A stretch of 64,000 nt of DNA from Hippopus hippopus. Lineage: Eukaryota; Mollusca; Bivalvia; Cardiida; Cardiidae. Location: contig OX328105.1 of NCBI GenBank assembly GCA_946811185.2, forward strand, positions 45,136,845 through 45,200,844, given 5' to 3'. The position numbers and the translations under genes were made by a program. The notes beneath the pieces were generated by a model. That model saw only the letters and a list, made by a program, of their open reading frames with translations. It was not told the origin of the DNA and made no database searches. Of the stretch, positions 33,223 through 44,458 are shown one piece after another; the stretch's first letter is position 1; the number at the start of each line of letters is the position of its first letter.

Positions 33223-33372
33223 ATATTTAGCATTTGAGAATGAGTTGTTTTTTTTCCCCCCATCACTTGCACATATTTACTTACATAAGTAAATCTTCTC
33301 ATGAAAGTAAATTTATTCATAGTGTCATGTGAATGTGTGACACTGGTTTAAGTAGTTCTGGGGTTATTAAAA

Positions 33373-33660
33373 GCAAATTTGAAAGTTGGTTGGTTGTATT
33401 GGGGTTTAACGCCACTTTAACAGCTAAGGTCATATCATGGCGGTCGGTGACACACATGTGTTTCCTGGCTTTCTCACACCAGTACTAACACAACTTTCTT
33501 TCCAAAGCCACCGACTACTTTTCTCACATGCTTCAGCAGAGGTGAGAGGCGAAAATACGCCGGAAAGAAGGTTCGCCTCAACCGGGTATCAAACTCACAA
33601 CCACCAGGTCATGAGTCAGACACGCTCACCACTGAGCCACCCGGGCTGGGCCAAATTTGA
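33373..33660 (-). mobile_element. tRNA-derived SINE, family 2
   Basis: Read on the minus strand, the head has an A box (GGTGGCTCAGTGGTGAGCG) and a B box (GAGTTTGATACC). The body includes AGAAAGTTGTGTTAGTACTG, and the tail is GTGGCGTTAAACCCCAATAC then (CAAC)n. The GCGTTAAAC tail word is shared with family 1. A second, + strand copy lies at 51445-51665. Confidence 0.85.
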
Positions 33661-33689
33661 AAGGATGAAGGAAAAAAATCCATACAGGA

Positions 33690-33830
33690 TAAATGCCCCA
33701 CAGACCAAAGCCCCATCGGACAAAAGCCCCCTGCAACGATTGCCACATGGGACAAAACCCCACAGATATAATCCCTGTTGGACAAAAGCCCCCTAGGACA
33801 ATTGCAACATGGGACAAAAGCCCCATTACT
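33690..33830. repeat. Short degenerate tandem repeat
   Basis: The words GGACAAAAGCCCC, ACATGGGACAAAA and GCCCCACAGA recur irregularly every 17-35 bp. It resembles a small minisatellite and has no coding role. Confidence 0.6.
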
Positions 33831-34417
33831 TAAATAAGTAGTATCTTAGGGTATGAGCATGGCCTTATATCCTCAAATGTGTAAAGTCAACTTTGTTTGA
33901 TATAAAAAGTGTTTGGTTATTTATGTTCAAGTCAATGTCATTATTCTGGAAAATTTACATTCGATTTGTATTCTGTTGTTCACTGAAGAGAGACTTCAAA
34001 GAAAAAGGCTAAAAACAATGTAAGCAGGACAGAAACAAGGTCACTATTGCCCATGGTACGGTAGGTGTGCGGTAAAAATGTCAGAGGTAAAAATACCAGA
34101 GGTAAAAATTCAGAGTCAAAGTGGTAAATATGCCAGAGGTAATAATGTCATAGGTAAAAATGCCAGATGTATCAATTATGGGGAAAAAGTAGTAACCATC
34201 CAGGTTAGTTCAATTGTGGATTTGATACCAAGTTGAAACACACTTATTCTAGCAAAAAGCAATTGCCTCTAACCTCTCACCAGATATATGTACCTCACAT
34301 CATAGTATCTTCAGTTGATAACAGATAAATTGTTTAAACTGTTGTAAAGAAATGAGGAAACATTTGAAACAAAAGGAGAAATTGCTCAGTATAAACACAT
34401 TATGGGCAATTTCTTGT

Positions 34418-34692
34418 TATCCTCACCAAAGGCGGAGGGATATAGTTTTAGCATTGTCTGTCATGCTGTCTGTTTGTCCATCTGTCTGTCCGTCTGTGTG
34501 TCCGTCCGGGAGAATATCTCCAATACCATTGGACGGAATTTCGTGAAACGTAATACATGTGTACAATAACCCATTCAGCCAAGACACCTTTTTTTATGAT
34601 TCGCTGAAAAATGGCCGACCGGGAGCGATTTTAAGTTATGCTGTCAAGTAAGTTTTTCGGCGGGGGATATCATTTCAATGAAATTGCTTGTT
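34418..34692 (+). mobile_element. Small HINE-like element (family J)
   Basis: The head is TATCCTCACCAAAGGCGGAG, then a GTCTGTCTGTCCGTC run. The word GACGGAATTTCGTGAAACGT follows. The end is GGCGGGGGATATCATTTCAA with hairpin ATTTCAATGAAAT and TGCTTGTTT. It is nested in the Mutator-like element. Confidence 0.65.
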
Positions 34693-35139
34693 TAGTCACA
34701 ATGTTCTTCAAATTTTCTCTGCTGTTGGACAAAAAAAGACTGTTGTGTGATTTATATACATGTGAATGAACTGGAGTGAAAGGATGATTTTTTTCTTTTG
34801 TCACAATGTTTGATGATTTATGAATAAATGGTAGATGCTAGATATAACATTTTTATTCTTGTCCTCGCTTTTCTATTGATGTTTCATCACATGTTTTCCA
34901 ATTAAAATTGAATAAAAACAATGAGGTATCTGTGCAATATTGTTCATGAATTGCGATAAATGGGTATTTCAAGAGAAGTTCTCCTAAATAATATAATATT
35001 ATATTGTTCTTTTGAAAACATTGCAATCCTGAGAAAAACATCTGTGAAAAAGTATCTTAGATGATAGTATGCAATCTTAGTCCACACATTTCTTCTATTT
35101 GTCCATAAACCATTCTTGATTTTGTCTCACTGCTTTCTC

Positions 35140-35225
35140 AGATGATCCAAAGGCCAGAAAAAAGTGTGTTCCAACCAGGTTTTGAACCTGCTACCGCTTG
35201 ACCAACTGAGCAAACCTAAATTTTT
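35140..35225 (-). repeat. tRNA-like fragment
   Basis: The minus strand reads TTTGCTCAGTTGGTCAAGCG and AGGTTCAAAACCTGG, an A-box-like word followed closely by a B box. The spacing is too short for a tRNA. It is probably a SINE scrap. Confidence 0.35.
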
Positions 35226-35614
35226 TTTCCTGATTATTTCTTACCTAGCAAAAATTGATACTTTTTTTCCGGATACTTTTTTTTAATGATACTTTCTTTC
35301 CGATTACCAGCCTAAATGGCTACTGCTTTTTTCCCCATCTGTATATCTCGTACTACAGATAATACATGTGGCATTTTTACCTATGACATTATTTCCTCTG
35401 GCATATTTACCACTTTGACATTTTTACCTCTGGCATTTTTACCTCTGACATTTATTCCTCTGACATTTTAACCTACATTCAGTACGGTAGTACAAAATTA
35501 TCAGTGCCAGTCAGTTCTAAGGTACAAATATGTTACCTGTTAACTTGTTGTTGAACTTTTTGTTTTCATTAACTTCTGTGAGAAACTGATGTTTGTGCAG
35601 GAAAAATGTGTGAA

Positions 35615-35810
35615 CCAGTTACCACAGAATCCCAATTTTTAAAAAACCTTGACAGGGAAGGCTCTTAAAAACATCGTTTGTAAAGGAGAAAATGCTGGTA
35701 CCCAGCATTTTCTCCTTTTCCCACAATGTCTTCTACCTTCTGACTGGCAAAACCCGTAATTTGAACCAATTCTAGTTTGCTGTCTGCAATTGTGTATACT
35801 GTACACAACA
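35615..35810 (+). repeat. MITE-A copy
   Basis: The palindrome GAGAAAATGCTGGTACCCAG with CATTTTCTCCTTTTCCCACA is well kept. The right end is lost after GCTGTCTGCAATTG. Confidence 0.75.
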
Positions 35811-36094
35811 TTTGCGTTCACAGCTTAGATAAGCAAGTATCAGGTCTGACACAAGTTTCACTGAATTGCATAACTTTATGATTTGGGCAAATATTTGCAT
35901 AATTTTACGCTAGCTCATGCCTTCAGTTTTAAGCAGGGATCATTATCTGTGTATTAGTATACTCAATTCCCCAAAAATCCATTAAATCAGGGAATATGGC
36001 TAGGTCCACTGGGCCTTGTGTATGACTGAAAAATCATTGAGAGCTGCCACTTTAATGCAAACAGATAAACGGGATTTTCATAATTTACACTGCA

Positions 36095-36385
36095 GAGCCA
36101 CGGTAATGCAGTTGGTAGTGCGTAGGACTAGGTGGAATCCCGTGCTCAGCCAATGTTTTTCAGAGGATTAATGAGGATCATTATAACAGGGTTCATTCCT
36201 CTCTCACTACTGATTTTTTATCGACAATGGTTATGTGTGAAAGCAGACAGTGCCTTGGAAAAGTGTGTGAAATACTTGTAGGAGAAACTTCAGAAAAGCA
36301 TGGATAGATGAACTAGCTGCTGCAATATAACTGAAACAATGTTGAAAACGGCGTTAAACACCATACAATCGATCAGTCTCAATTT
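36095..36385 (+). mobile_element. SINE family 1 copy
   Basis: The head GAGCCACGGTAATGCAGTTG has a weakened A box. The B box region is shortened. The body and the tail (GGCGTTAAACACCATACAAT) are good. Confidence 0.75.
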
Positions 36386-36540
36386 TTACATATTGGTCAC
36401 TTTTACTTTCACCATGGTGTCATATATACCTTTTACAATTATATTTTTCGACTTTAATCTAGGTAAACCTAGATTAATAGATCTGATATTTTGTCCAAAT
36501 CTCTTCTAAACATTATACATATGTTCTTGTTCTGTAAAGC

Positions 36541-36805
36541 TTAAAAGTCTTCAAACTTAGCTTGCCTGGGAGTTGAATTTTTACATGCTGCTTGAACAGC
36601 ATAAGCTTCTTCTTTGTTCTGCCTCCTCTGTAGCATATTTGTTTGTTTGGAAGTAGACTGAAATACTTCACATAACTTGATGGTGTTGTCGAGGCCTCTG
36701 GCTCCAATTTTTACCAAAGTTGTATACCTAGGTCTATAAGGCAATGCCTTAATGTGGGAAACCAGGTTCCTTGGATGAATGTCAGATGTTTACCAGGGTA
36801 CATCA
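36541..36805 (-). CDS. Possible coding fragment, unknown protein
   Basis: The function is not recognised. On the minus strand an open frame ending in TAA at about 36541 reads HPRNLVSHIKALPYRPRYTT, KIGARGLDNTIKLCEVFQS, QRRQNKEEAYAVQAACKNS and PRQAKFEDF. The composition (many K, R, E, A; two C) is more protein-like than the repeat-derived frames around it. There is no ATG near the start, and a stop lies just upstream. It could be a last exon, a retrocopy fragment or chance. Confidence 0.25.
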
Positions 36806-36807
36806 TA

Positions 36808-37040
36808 TTAAATAAGCTATGCTGTCTTAAAAGGAGCTTTAGTGCATCTGCAAAAAGTATGGACCGAGGTCAGTCTGCACTGTCTATGCAGATTGACCAA
36901 GGTAGAAACTTTTTGCTATTGGTCAATTTTCCGCATGTCATAGGACAGTCTACCTCATGATTCAGTCAATTGTGAGACAGACTTGATTTTATTGATCGAT
37001 AATTAGGGATCCAAAATTTAGCATACTTGCTTGGTATACT
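36808..37040 (+). repeat. MITE-C, diverged copy
   Basis: It contains TAAGCTATGCTGTCTTAAAA, GCAAAAAGTATGGACCGAGG, ACTTTTTGCTATTGGTCAAT and CTTGCTTGGTATACTTAATG. The right end is missing. Confidence 0.6.
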
Positions 37041-37050
37041 TAATGACAGA

Positions 37051-38534
37051 AACCCTTTACCGAACAAGCCCTGGTTTTACGACCCAGAGGAAGAAGCCAT
37101 CTGATAACATTGTGGGAAAAGGAGAAAATGCTGGTAACCAGCGGGCTAATGTCATGGCCCGGTGTCCGTCGTGCGTCAGTCCGTCTGTCCTTGCGTGCGT
37201 TCGTGTGTGCGTCCTTCCGTCCATCCGTGCGTTAACTCTTATTTCAAACATCATCTTCTCTGAAACTACCAATCCAATTTTGATGAAACTTCACAGAAAT
37301 GATCCTGCCATGGTCCTCTTCAGAATTTCCTAAAAGAATTTGATTCCTTCAAAAACTCTGGTTGCCATGGCAACAAAACTGAAAAATATTGAAAATCTTT
37401 GAAAATCTTCTTGTCTGAAGCCATAAGGCCAAGGGCTACCAGATTTGGCATGTAGCTTTATCTGGTGGACCTCTACCAAGTTCCTTCAAATAATAGCCCT
37501 TGGGTCAAAATTGGCCCTGCCCCGGGGTCACAAGTTTTATATGGACTTATATAGGGAAAACTTTTTAATCCTTCTGGTACCTAGCCAAAGGGCCTAGGAC
37601 TACCAAATTTGGCATGTATCTTTATCAAGTGGGCATCTACCAAGAGTGCCCAAATTATAGCCCTTGGGTCAAATTTGGCCCGGCTCCGGGGGTCACAAGT
37701 TTTATATTGGCTTATATAGGGAAAACTTTAAAAATCTTCTAGTACCTAGGGCTACCAAATTTGGCATGTAGCTTTATCTAGTGGGTGCCAAAATTATAGC
37801 CCTGGGGTCAAATTTGGCCCCGTCCCGGGGTTCACAAGTTTTAAATGGGCTTATATTGGGAAAACTTTAAAACTCTACTTGTACCTAGCCATAAGGCCTA
37901 TGACTACCAAATTTTGCATGTAGCTTTATCTAGTGGGCCTCTACCAAGAGGGCCCAAATGATAGTCTTGGGGTCAAGTTTGTCCCCATACCAGGGATCAC
38001 AAGTTTAACATGGGCTTTTGTGGCGAAAACTTTATAAATCCACTTGTTACTAACCATAATAAGACCTAGGGCTACTAAATTTAGCCCTATCTCATGGGTC
38101 TCATGTTTTAAAGGGCCTTTTATTGAGGAAACTTTGAAAATCTTCTTGTTTATAACCACACATTCTAGACCTGTATTATTTGGTATGGGGCTTTATCTTG
38201 TGGACCTCCACCAGGATTCAAGTAATTATAGCTTTGTGGTCAAAAATTGATGTGCCCGGGGGTCATAACTTTCTCGTAGGATTTTATAGAAAAGATTTTG
38301 TATGTCTTCAAGTTTGAAACAAAATGGCCAAGTACTGTAATGTTTGGCTTGTACTGTTATTACTTATTAGCCAGTGGAGCGATACAGGGCCATCATGGCC
38401 CTCTTGTTTCCTTTTCCCACAATGTTTTCTACTCCTCTTAACTGAAGTTTCAATTTTTGAGTCATGTGTATTTTGTCGTCTGCAAATGCTTTCATTTGGA
38501 CAAGTCTAAAATTTTGTCGTTTGGTAAAGAGTTA
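37051..38534 (+). repeat. MITE-A split by a Helentron
   Basis: The left part 37051-37140 ends in GAGAAAATGCTGGTAACCAG. The right part 38409-38534 starts CCTTTTCCCACAATGTTTTC and ends GGTAAAGAGTTAA. The interruption is at the palindrome centre. Confidence 0.85.
37141..38408 (+). mobile_element. Helentron-like element with about 157-bp units
   Basis: The 5' region is CGGGCTAATGTCATGGCCCG followed by GTCCGTCGTGCG-type sequence. About five units follow, with TACCAAATTTGGCATGTAGC, ATTATAGCCCTTGGGTCAAA and GGGGGTCACAAGTTTTATA. The 3' end is CAGTGGAGCGATACAGGGCC and CATCATGGCCCTCTTGTTT. The 5' hairpin is atypical (GGGC ... GGCCCG). Confidence 0.75.
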
Positions 38535-38539
38535 AACCC

Positions 38540-41050
38540 CCTTTTCCCAGAGCTTAGCTCATGTACTTACTCATTGCCCTCAGTGTAAATTACAGAGAAG
38601 AAGCCTGTAAAATACTCAACATCTTGATTTGTCTACTGTCAAAAATGACGAAATAGCCTATCAAACATAAAGATGTATAGTATGTGGATTCTATTAGCAT
38701 GTGAATGAAATAAATTATACATGTACTATTTCTGTATATACTTTTTCGGCGTAGCTGTATGATCTCACTTTTGACCTACTTTCAGTTCTAGGAGGAAATG
38801 AATGGTTACACATTTTGCGATTGGCCAAATATAGATAAACTACGCAAAAAAATAAAGGTCACAGTAGAAATTTACCGACATTGGATAAAAGTGTTCATGA
38901 CTAGAAAATCACGTAATGATCACATTTACCTGTGTAAAAACATACTTTTTGGCCATGCAGATGTTAAACTCTAGCTAAACATCCATTATCTAAATCATAT
39001 GGATAAACTAATAGCAATGAGTATTGGTGAGTTTTCTATTTTGGTTAGTGTAAGAGATTTGGTACCCGTTTTTCCTCGCATAAAACCGAATACAAATTGC
39101 GACGGCAGGCTACCGCTCTATTGTCTTACGCGAAAATGGGTTGTGAAACAACTGATTTCATTTCTTGTCACAATGAAAAAAGATGTTGTGTCTTGAATTT
39201 GGTGATTTAATTCGAAATGTTAATAACTATACCTACCTGGGGGAACAATCGATTTTATTGCGTTGTCAGCGAAGAAACTGGGTTTCTACTAAATTACTCT
39301 TAATAAAAGTAGGTGGGTGTGGTCAAGCATTGAGAGGGGTGATAAAACCCCGCCTTCTGATAACGACAAATAGTTGATGTTTGAAAGATGCTTCATTTTT
39401 GTACAAAAACATGCAAATCTACTTTGTTTTCTTTTTAAAGATTTCATCGTATGGTCTAAACAGACCTTTATTTAAACATGATTCATTGATAAAATCAAAG
39501 CATTGAGAACGCTGAAGTGGTATTTGTCAAGGAAGCCATTGTGTGGAATTAATAATTTGAAAGAAAAAGAGAAATATTATTCAAATATTTGCTTGAAAGT
39601 CAACCTACTAAGCAAATGAATACCTTTTTGGTTGAAGGGAGAGTACTCATGACAAAGTTAGGATTATTTGTGTATTGGTGGTCTCCCTTCGATCATTAGG
39701 AGGAGTCAGGAGAAATGTCCCTTGACAGTAGGATGCATGGTGGATAGAGAGAGAAACCAAGTGAATATATCGAATAAATTAAGTTTGTACCTGAAAACTA
39801 TGATTTTGAAATATCTTTGGCCGTTAACATTTAATTCCCAACATTACAATCAATTATTTCGATCTATAAATATTCATGCCCAATCAAAAGGAATAGAGCG
39901 CAATCATGGGATGAACAAGCCATGGGACGAACTGGTTTTGGAACGAAAAAGCCTAAGACCAAGCGATCGGTAGACAAATTTTGTATCATTGCGCCAATAG
40001 AAGGCTATGAGCGAATGAGGCTATTTTCAATCAAAAATTAGTATTTCCACGATCGATGCCCTGACCCAGTGTATTTTAACATGCCATTTCCAATTACATA
40101 TCTGAGTGCTATCGAAAAACTCATTTGCATGAGAAAAATTGAGTTTAATTGGATTTATTTCCTTCGGCTTTGCACAAATACGATACATGGTCTTCAAAAT
40201 TCAATATTGAAATCATAGTGGTATTGTCTTCGACAAATACCACAAAAACAGATATATTCCGAAACATGGCAGAATGTTGACTCTCATTTTACGTTAAACA
40301 TGAGAATTAATGTATTGCTCAATAACGCTCATTACGAGAGCTTCCTCATTCTTAAATCTTATTGAAAATTCTGCTTTCAACCATATGCAAAACAATTTAA
40401 AACAGGCTACTTTTAGAACTGTTTTCATCATTTCTCTTCATATTATACTACAAATGAATTTAAATATTCATATCCCAGTGCCTCTTACGCCGTCTGTCTT
40501 TTTTAAAAGATATTTCTTGTTTATACTATTTTAAATACCTGTGTATATATATTAAATATAAATCTAACTTGATGAACCATTCATTAAAACTTTATATTAT
40601 TGCCTGTTTTGGGGAATACAGGTTTACAATCTAGAACTGTAATGAGATAATATAAACATTAATTATTGTGTCTCGTCAGGGAACGTGATTTTAAACAATA
40701 ATTTAAACTGATAATGAAATGTTTATCTAGTGGGAGTAATAACTGTAGGTGTATATTTGAGATATATGTCTCTTTCACGATAAACATTTCATTATCAGTT
40801 TATATTTTTGTTTGTGTTTGGGATAACAGGTCAAAAATCAAGGGCCATATTATAAGCCCCTTTTGATCATGTTTTTGTTATCTTGTCATGATTTGTGATT
40901 TTATATCTGTATTAAAAAAAATTATACAAAGTTTTAATGAAAGTTTTATCAAGTTAAGAGTTAATACCTGTGTATATTTACTCTATACAGCAAAATGCAT
41001 ACACACTGTACAAGGGTAAGTCTTGTCCATTTGATTGACCTTGTCTATAC
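38540..41050. other. 2.5-kb unassigned region
   Basis: No gene, RNA or known family was recognised. It lacks the MITEs and Helentrons that fill the flanks. A MITE-C end scrap lies at 38535-38565 (CCCTTTTCCCAGAGCTTAGC). A local hairpin TGGTATTGTCTTCGACAAAT with ACCAC lies at about 40219, echoed by GTGGTATTTGTCAAGG at 39515. Confidence 0.5.
40707..40804. repeat. 98-bp hairpin with 23-bp perfect stem
   Basis: AAACTGATAATGAAATGTTT (continuing ATC) is repeated in reverse as GATAAACATTTCATTATCAG (continuing TTT), with about 50 bp between. It could be a tiny MITE or the end of an unrecognised element. Confidence 0.7.
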
Positions 41051-41056
41051 CACAGT

Positions 41057-41269
41057 TAACTCTTTACCACACGACAAAATCATAGACCTGTCCAAATTGA
41101 AAGCATTTGCAGACGACAAATTAAATGTGACTTCAAAAATGAAATTTCTCTTTGGAATTGTAGAAAACATCCTGGTTACCAGCACTTTCTCCTTTTCCCA
41201 CAATGTTTATAAAAGACTTCTTCTTCAGGGTCGTTAAAAGTCGGGATTGTGTGGTAAAGAGTTAGGATT
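41057..41269 (-). repeat. MITE-A copy
   Basis: Both ends are intact (TTAACTCTTTACCACACGAC and GATTGTGTGGTAAAGAGTTA). The left arm of the palindrome is partly deleted. Confidence 0.85.
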
Positions 41270-41270
41270 A

Positions 41271-41476
41271 TTAACCCCTATCCTACCACCAAATATGAAT
41301 GTTGTTGAAAGTGTAAGCAAGATCAGCTAGCACATAAGTGTAGTCTGATCTTGCTGTACACTCTCCGCTGCTTTGTTGGTAGTTAAGGTCATACAAACCT
41401 AGCTAAAATCCAATGTACTTAGCAAAGTCTATGCATGTTATCTTCAACAAATTAAATTTGGCAGGATAGGGGTTAA
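41271..41476. repeat. MITE-B copy
   Basis: The inverted ends are TTAACCCCTATCCTACCACC and GGCAGGATAGGGGTTAA. An inner hairpin, AAGATCAGCTAGCACATAAG with GTAGTCTGATCTTG, is present. It abuts the preceding MITE-A. Confidence 0.8.
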
Positions 41477-41581
41477 ATAAAGGTTTCACACTCCCTAGGT
41501 CTTTTGGAATATTGTGGGAAAAAGAAAAAAATGATGGTAACCAGTATTTTGTCCTTATCTCCCACTATGTTTCCTGCCAGT

Positions 41582-41820
41582 TTAACCCTTTCCCACAAAA
41601 TCTTGGCTTGTAACAACCGTGTCCAAAGAGGCTTTATAAAACATGGGAAATGGAGAAAATTCTGGTAACTAATACTTTTTCCTGTTTCATCACTATGTTA
41701 ATTCCTTCCAAAGACAAATTTCAGTTTTTGACTTACTTTAACTGAGTTACTTGCAAATCCTTGCAAATTCTTTCAACTTAGACAAGTCCAAAATTTAGTT
41801 TTATGGTGAAAGTTTAAAAA
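41582..41820 (+). repeat. MITE-A copy
   Basis: The left end is TTAACCCTTTCCCACAAAAT and the right end is TTTATGGTGAAAGTTTAA. The palindrome is diverged. Confidence 0.7.
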
Positions 41821-41889
41821 ATGATTCATGTCACTTTATTTGTCATCTGCAAGTTCTTTCAATATGAATATGCTATTTTGTCTACTTGT

Positions 41890-42126
41890 ATTAACTCTTT
41901 ACCAAACGACAAAATTTTAGACTGGTCCAAATTGAAAGTACTTGCAGACGACAAAATAAACATTACTCAAAAATTGAAATTTGTTTCCAGCAGGGTAGAA
42001 AACATTGTTGGAAAAGGAGAAAATGCTGGTTAGTGATTACCAGCATTTTCTCCTTTTCCCACAATGTTTTCAAAAGGCCTCTATCTCAGGGTAGTAGGAA
42101 CCAGGAATTGTTTGGTAAAGGGTTAA
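41890..42126 (-). repeat. MITE-A copy, well preserved
   Basis: The ends are TTAACTCTTTACCAAACGAC and AATTGTTTGGTAAAGGGTTA. The palindrome is complete, with a short unpaired GTTAGTGAT at the centre. Confidence 0.85.
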
Positions 42127-42274
42127 AGGGGCACTAGGCCATATTTTGACCCCACTCTTTGGCTTGACTGTTTTTAAAGAAAATGTGGAGGTATTGTTGT
42201 AACCCTGCCATTGTCGTCTGCATCGTTGTACATAAACTTTGACATTTTCAGAAACTTTGACAATTTGTAACTTA

Positions 42275-43121
42275 CAGTCAGACCTCGGTGGCTTCAATAT
42301 AGGTAATTTCAAACACCAAAGACAGCTCAAACAACAACCTCTTCCCTGGCAATATCACTGTATAACCCATGTTATTTATCCTCTGATAACTTGCACACCC
42401 CATTATCTTTAATGCTATTTCATGTCCAAATGAATCATGATCAGGGGTAAAATCGCAACTCTCCATTTGTATACAGTGGGTCTTTCAAGTGACGATAGCT
42501 TTGCCCACAGCACTAACTGAAACCTGGATCAAAGCACCACAATTTTTGTTGTTTTTCAAGATTGTTGAGATTAATTAATCCGCACATGTATCATGGATAT
42601 GAGCTATAATGTGAAAAACTACGAGATGATTCTAAGTGTTGCTTAATATCTGCAAATAAATTTCTTTTTTCTTGGGTGATATGCCAAGTCACGGTAATTC
42701 CCTAGATAGTGTACAGGACTTGAGAACATGGGGTCACTGGTTCAATCCCAACTGGGCCAATTTCTTTCCGAGAATTGATGATATTCATTGCGACAGGTTT
42801 ATTCCTCTCTCACTGCTGACCATGGATAGGTGCACTGGCCACTGCAATATAACTGAAATAATGTTGAAATCAGGTGTTAAACACCATACAATCAATCAAT
42901 CAATCTTTTGTTATTTTCTGTTCTGTCAATAAAATGGCTGTCAGATACTACTAAATACATTACAAAGCTATGTAGTATGTTCTGCTTGACATTCCAAACT
43001 ACAAAAGCTATCATGTTACTCGTTCTTTCGTTCTTTGTTTGAAATATGGATCATGTGAACAACCATTATATCGAACAAATAATCCTATCGTATAGGTGTT
43101 TAAGCTACCAAAGTTAGACTG
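42275..43121. mobile_element. Pogo/Tigger-like element with nested SINE
   Basis: The left end is CAGTCAGACCTCGGTGGCTT. The right end, AAGCTACCAAAGTTAGACTG, is its inverted match with changes. TA flanks both ends (42273-42274, 43122-43123). There is no transposase. A SINE family 1 copy sits inside. Confidence 0.65.
42687..42905 (+). mobile_element. SINE family 1 copy, internally deleted
   Basis: The A-box region is GTCACGGTAATTCCCTAGAT, the B box is TGGTTCAATCCC, and the tail is GTGTTAAACACCATACAATC plus AATC repeats. Part of the body is deleted. Confidence 0.8.
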
Positions 43122-43466
43122 TACTTCAAGCTTGTCGTTCACTATCAAATGGGACACCTATGCAACAAGGGCAGGTAACCATCAAATCATTTTTGACATA
43201 GTATGCCCCTTTTTGACTATGAATTTTCACTGGAAATCAAGCAACTGCAGCCGAGCATTGGCACCCACATGCTCTGCTCTTGGATTTTAGGGGCAGAGGG
43301 GAAAAACAGAAAGTTGAAATTTTGTAAGAAAAATCCTAAAGACTAGACTTTTTGCTCATATTAGGAAAACAAAAGTGTTACTGGTATAGCCAAAGCCTTC
43401 AAAACTGTAATTAACAATCCTACCTTTTGAGCTATTGGGCTAACCAATAATTTGTGGTGTTAAAAG
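43122..43466. other. Unassigned sequence
   Basis: No feature could be supported. A 64-codon frame (43096-43290) is probably chance. Confidence 0.5.
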
Positions 43467-43730
43467 TGAGCTATGCTCTGTGAAAAGGGGTCTTAATGCA
43501 TATACAAAAGATATCAACCCAGGTCAGCCTGCGCTGACTGTGCAGGCTGAACTGGGTTGATACCTTTTGCTGTTTGAAAATTTTCTGCAAGTAAAAGGAC
43601 CATTTAACCCCAGGATTCAGCCAGGGGTAAAATAAAATGGGTTTTGTGGAATCATAATTATGTAATGACTTGCTTAGTATAATGCGTGGCAGAGATGCAT
43701 TAAGCCCCTTTTCCTCAGAGCATGGCTCAA
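43467..43730 (+). repeat. MITE-C copy
   Basis: The inverted ends are TGAGCTATGCTCTGTGAAAA and TCCTCAGAGCATGGCTCA. The inner hairpin is CAGCCTGCGCTGACTGTGCA with GGCTGAACTGG. Confidence 0.8.
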
Positions 43731-43765
43731 GTGTATTATCCCATATTATGCAATGATATATTAAT

Positions 43766-44020
43766 TACTTCATTTAACCTGACCCAGGTCAACATCATTT
43801 ACATAAATTAAAATTCTATTTTTACCCTTGGCATCACACGGGACTGCCTTTGGTTTTGTCCCGAATGGTCACGGAAATATTCCGTATGGTATGCACGAGT
43901 TGAATTGGTTACCTGTACCTTCCCGTGTATATATAACTTCCCGAGTAATGTTTGGAGTTCTATTTATATACCTACTTATATATTCGGCATAAAGGTCAGG
44001 ATCAGGCTAAATGAAGTAGG
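43766..44020. repeat. MITE-D copy
   Basis: The ends are TTACTTCATTTAACCTGACC and GGATCAGGCTAAATGAAGTA. It is the longer of the two copies seen. Confidence 0.8.
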
Positions 44021-44458
44021 CAATACCACTACTATACCACTATAGTAGAATAGGAAATGTTTACTGTAAAATTACCAAACACTTGGTAATTCCACATATC
44101 TCCTTCAAATGCTTTGAACTTGAATTGATTGAAAGTTTTTGTAAAGTGGGATTTTATATATTCAGAGGTTACTTTGTCAAAAATGAAGGCAATGATAATT
44201 GAAGCAATTAACAGATACCTGCTTTAGATCTATAGCAGAACGTGATATTGATTAACTAAGACGTTGTTGGCGCCAGGACCAAGGTTAAAGATATTGTAAT
44301 GAAGGGTGAAAGACAAAGATAAAGTAGAAAAACAAGATTTTATCTACATCTTTACCACATACAGTAATCCCAAGTTTTAGTTACGCTAAGCTAGAATGCA
44401 TTTGAAACTATTTTGGGAAACGTGGAAATTGCGGATTATCAGCAGTTTCTCCTTTTTT

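Larger units (their letters stand above)
34065..35481. mobile_element. Mutator-like element with about 140-bp inverted repeats
   Basis: The arms 34065-34205 and 35308-35481 are inverted copies made of short units: GGTAAAAATGTCAGA and AAAAATGCCAGA on the left, TCTGGCATTTTTACCTCTG on the right. A perfect 9-bp direct repeat, GTACGGTAG, flanks the element (34056-34064 and 35482-35490). Nine-base duplications with long inverted repeats are the hallmark of Mutator-like elements. No transposase is seen. A small Helentron lies inside. Confidence 0.75.

Noticed and set aside
33437..33796. 119-codon frame with many prolines
   Set aside because: It runs over the SINE family 2 copy (antisense) and a short tandem repeat.
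38999..39973. Frames of 64-101 codons in the MITE-free island
   Set aside because: No recognisable motif, poor start context and ordinary length for chance.
41056..41237. Frames such as LPHDKIIDLSKLKAFADDK on several MITE copies
   Set aside because: The same peptide appears wherever a minus-oriented MITE-A lies, and it is not kept open across copies.
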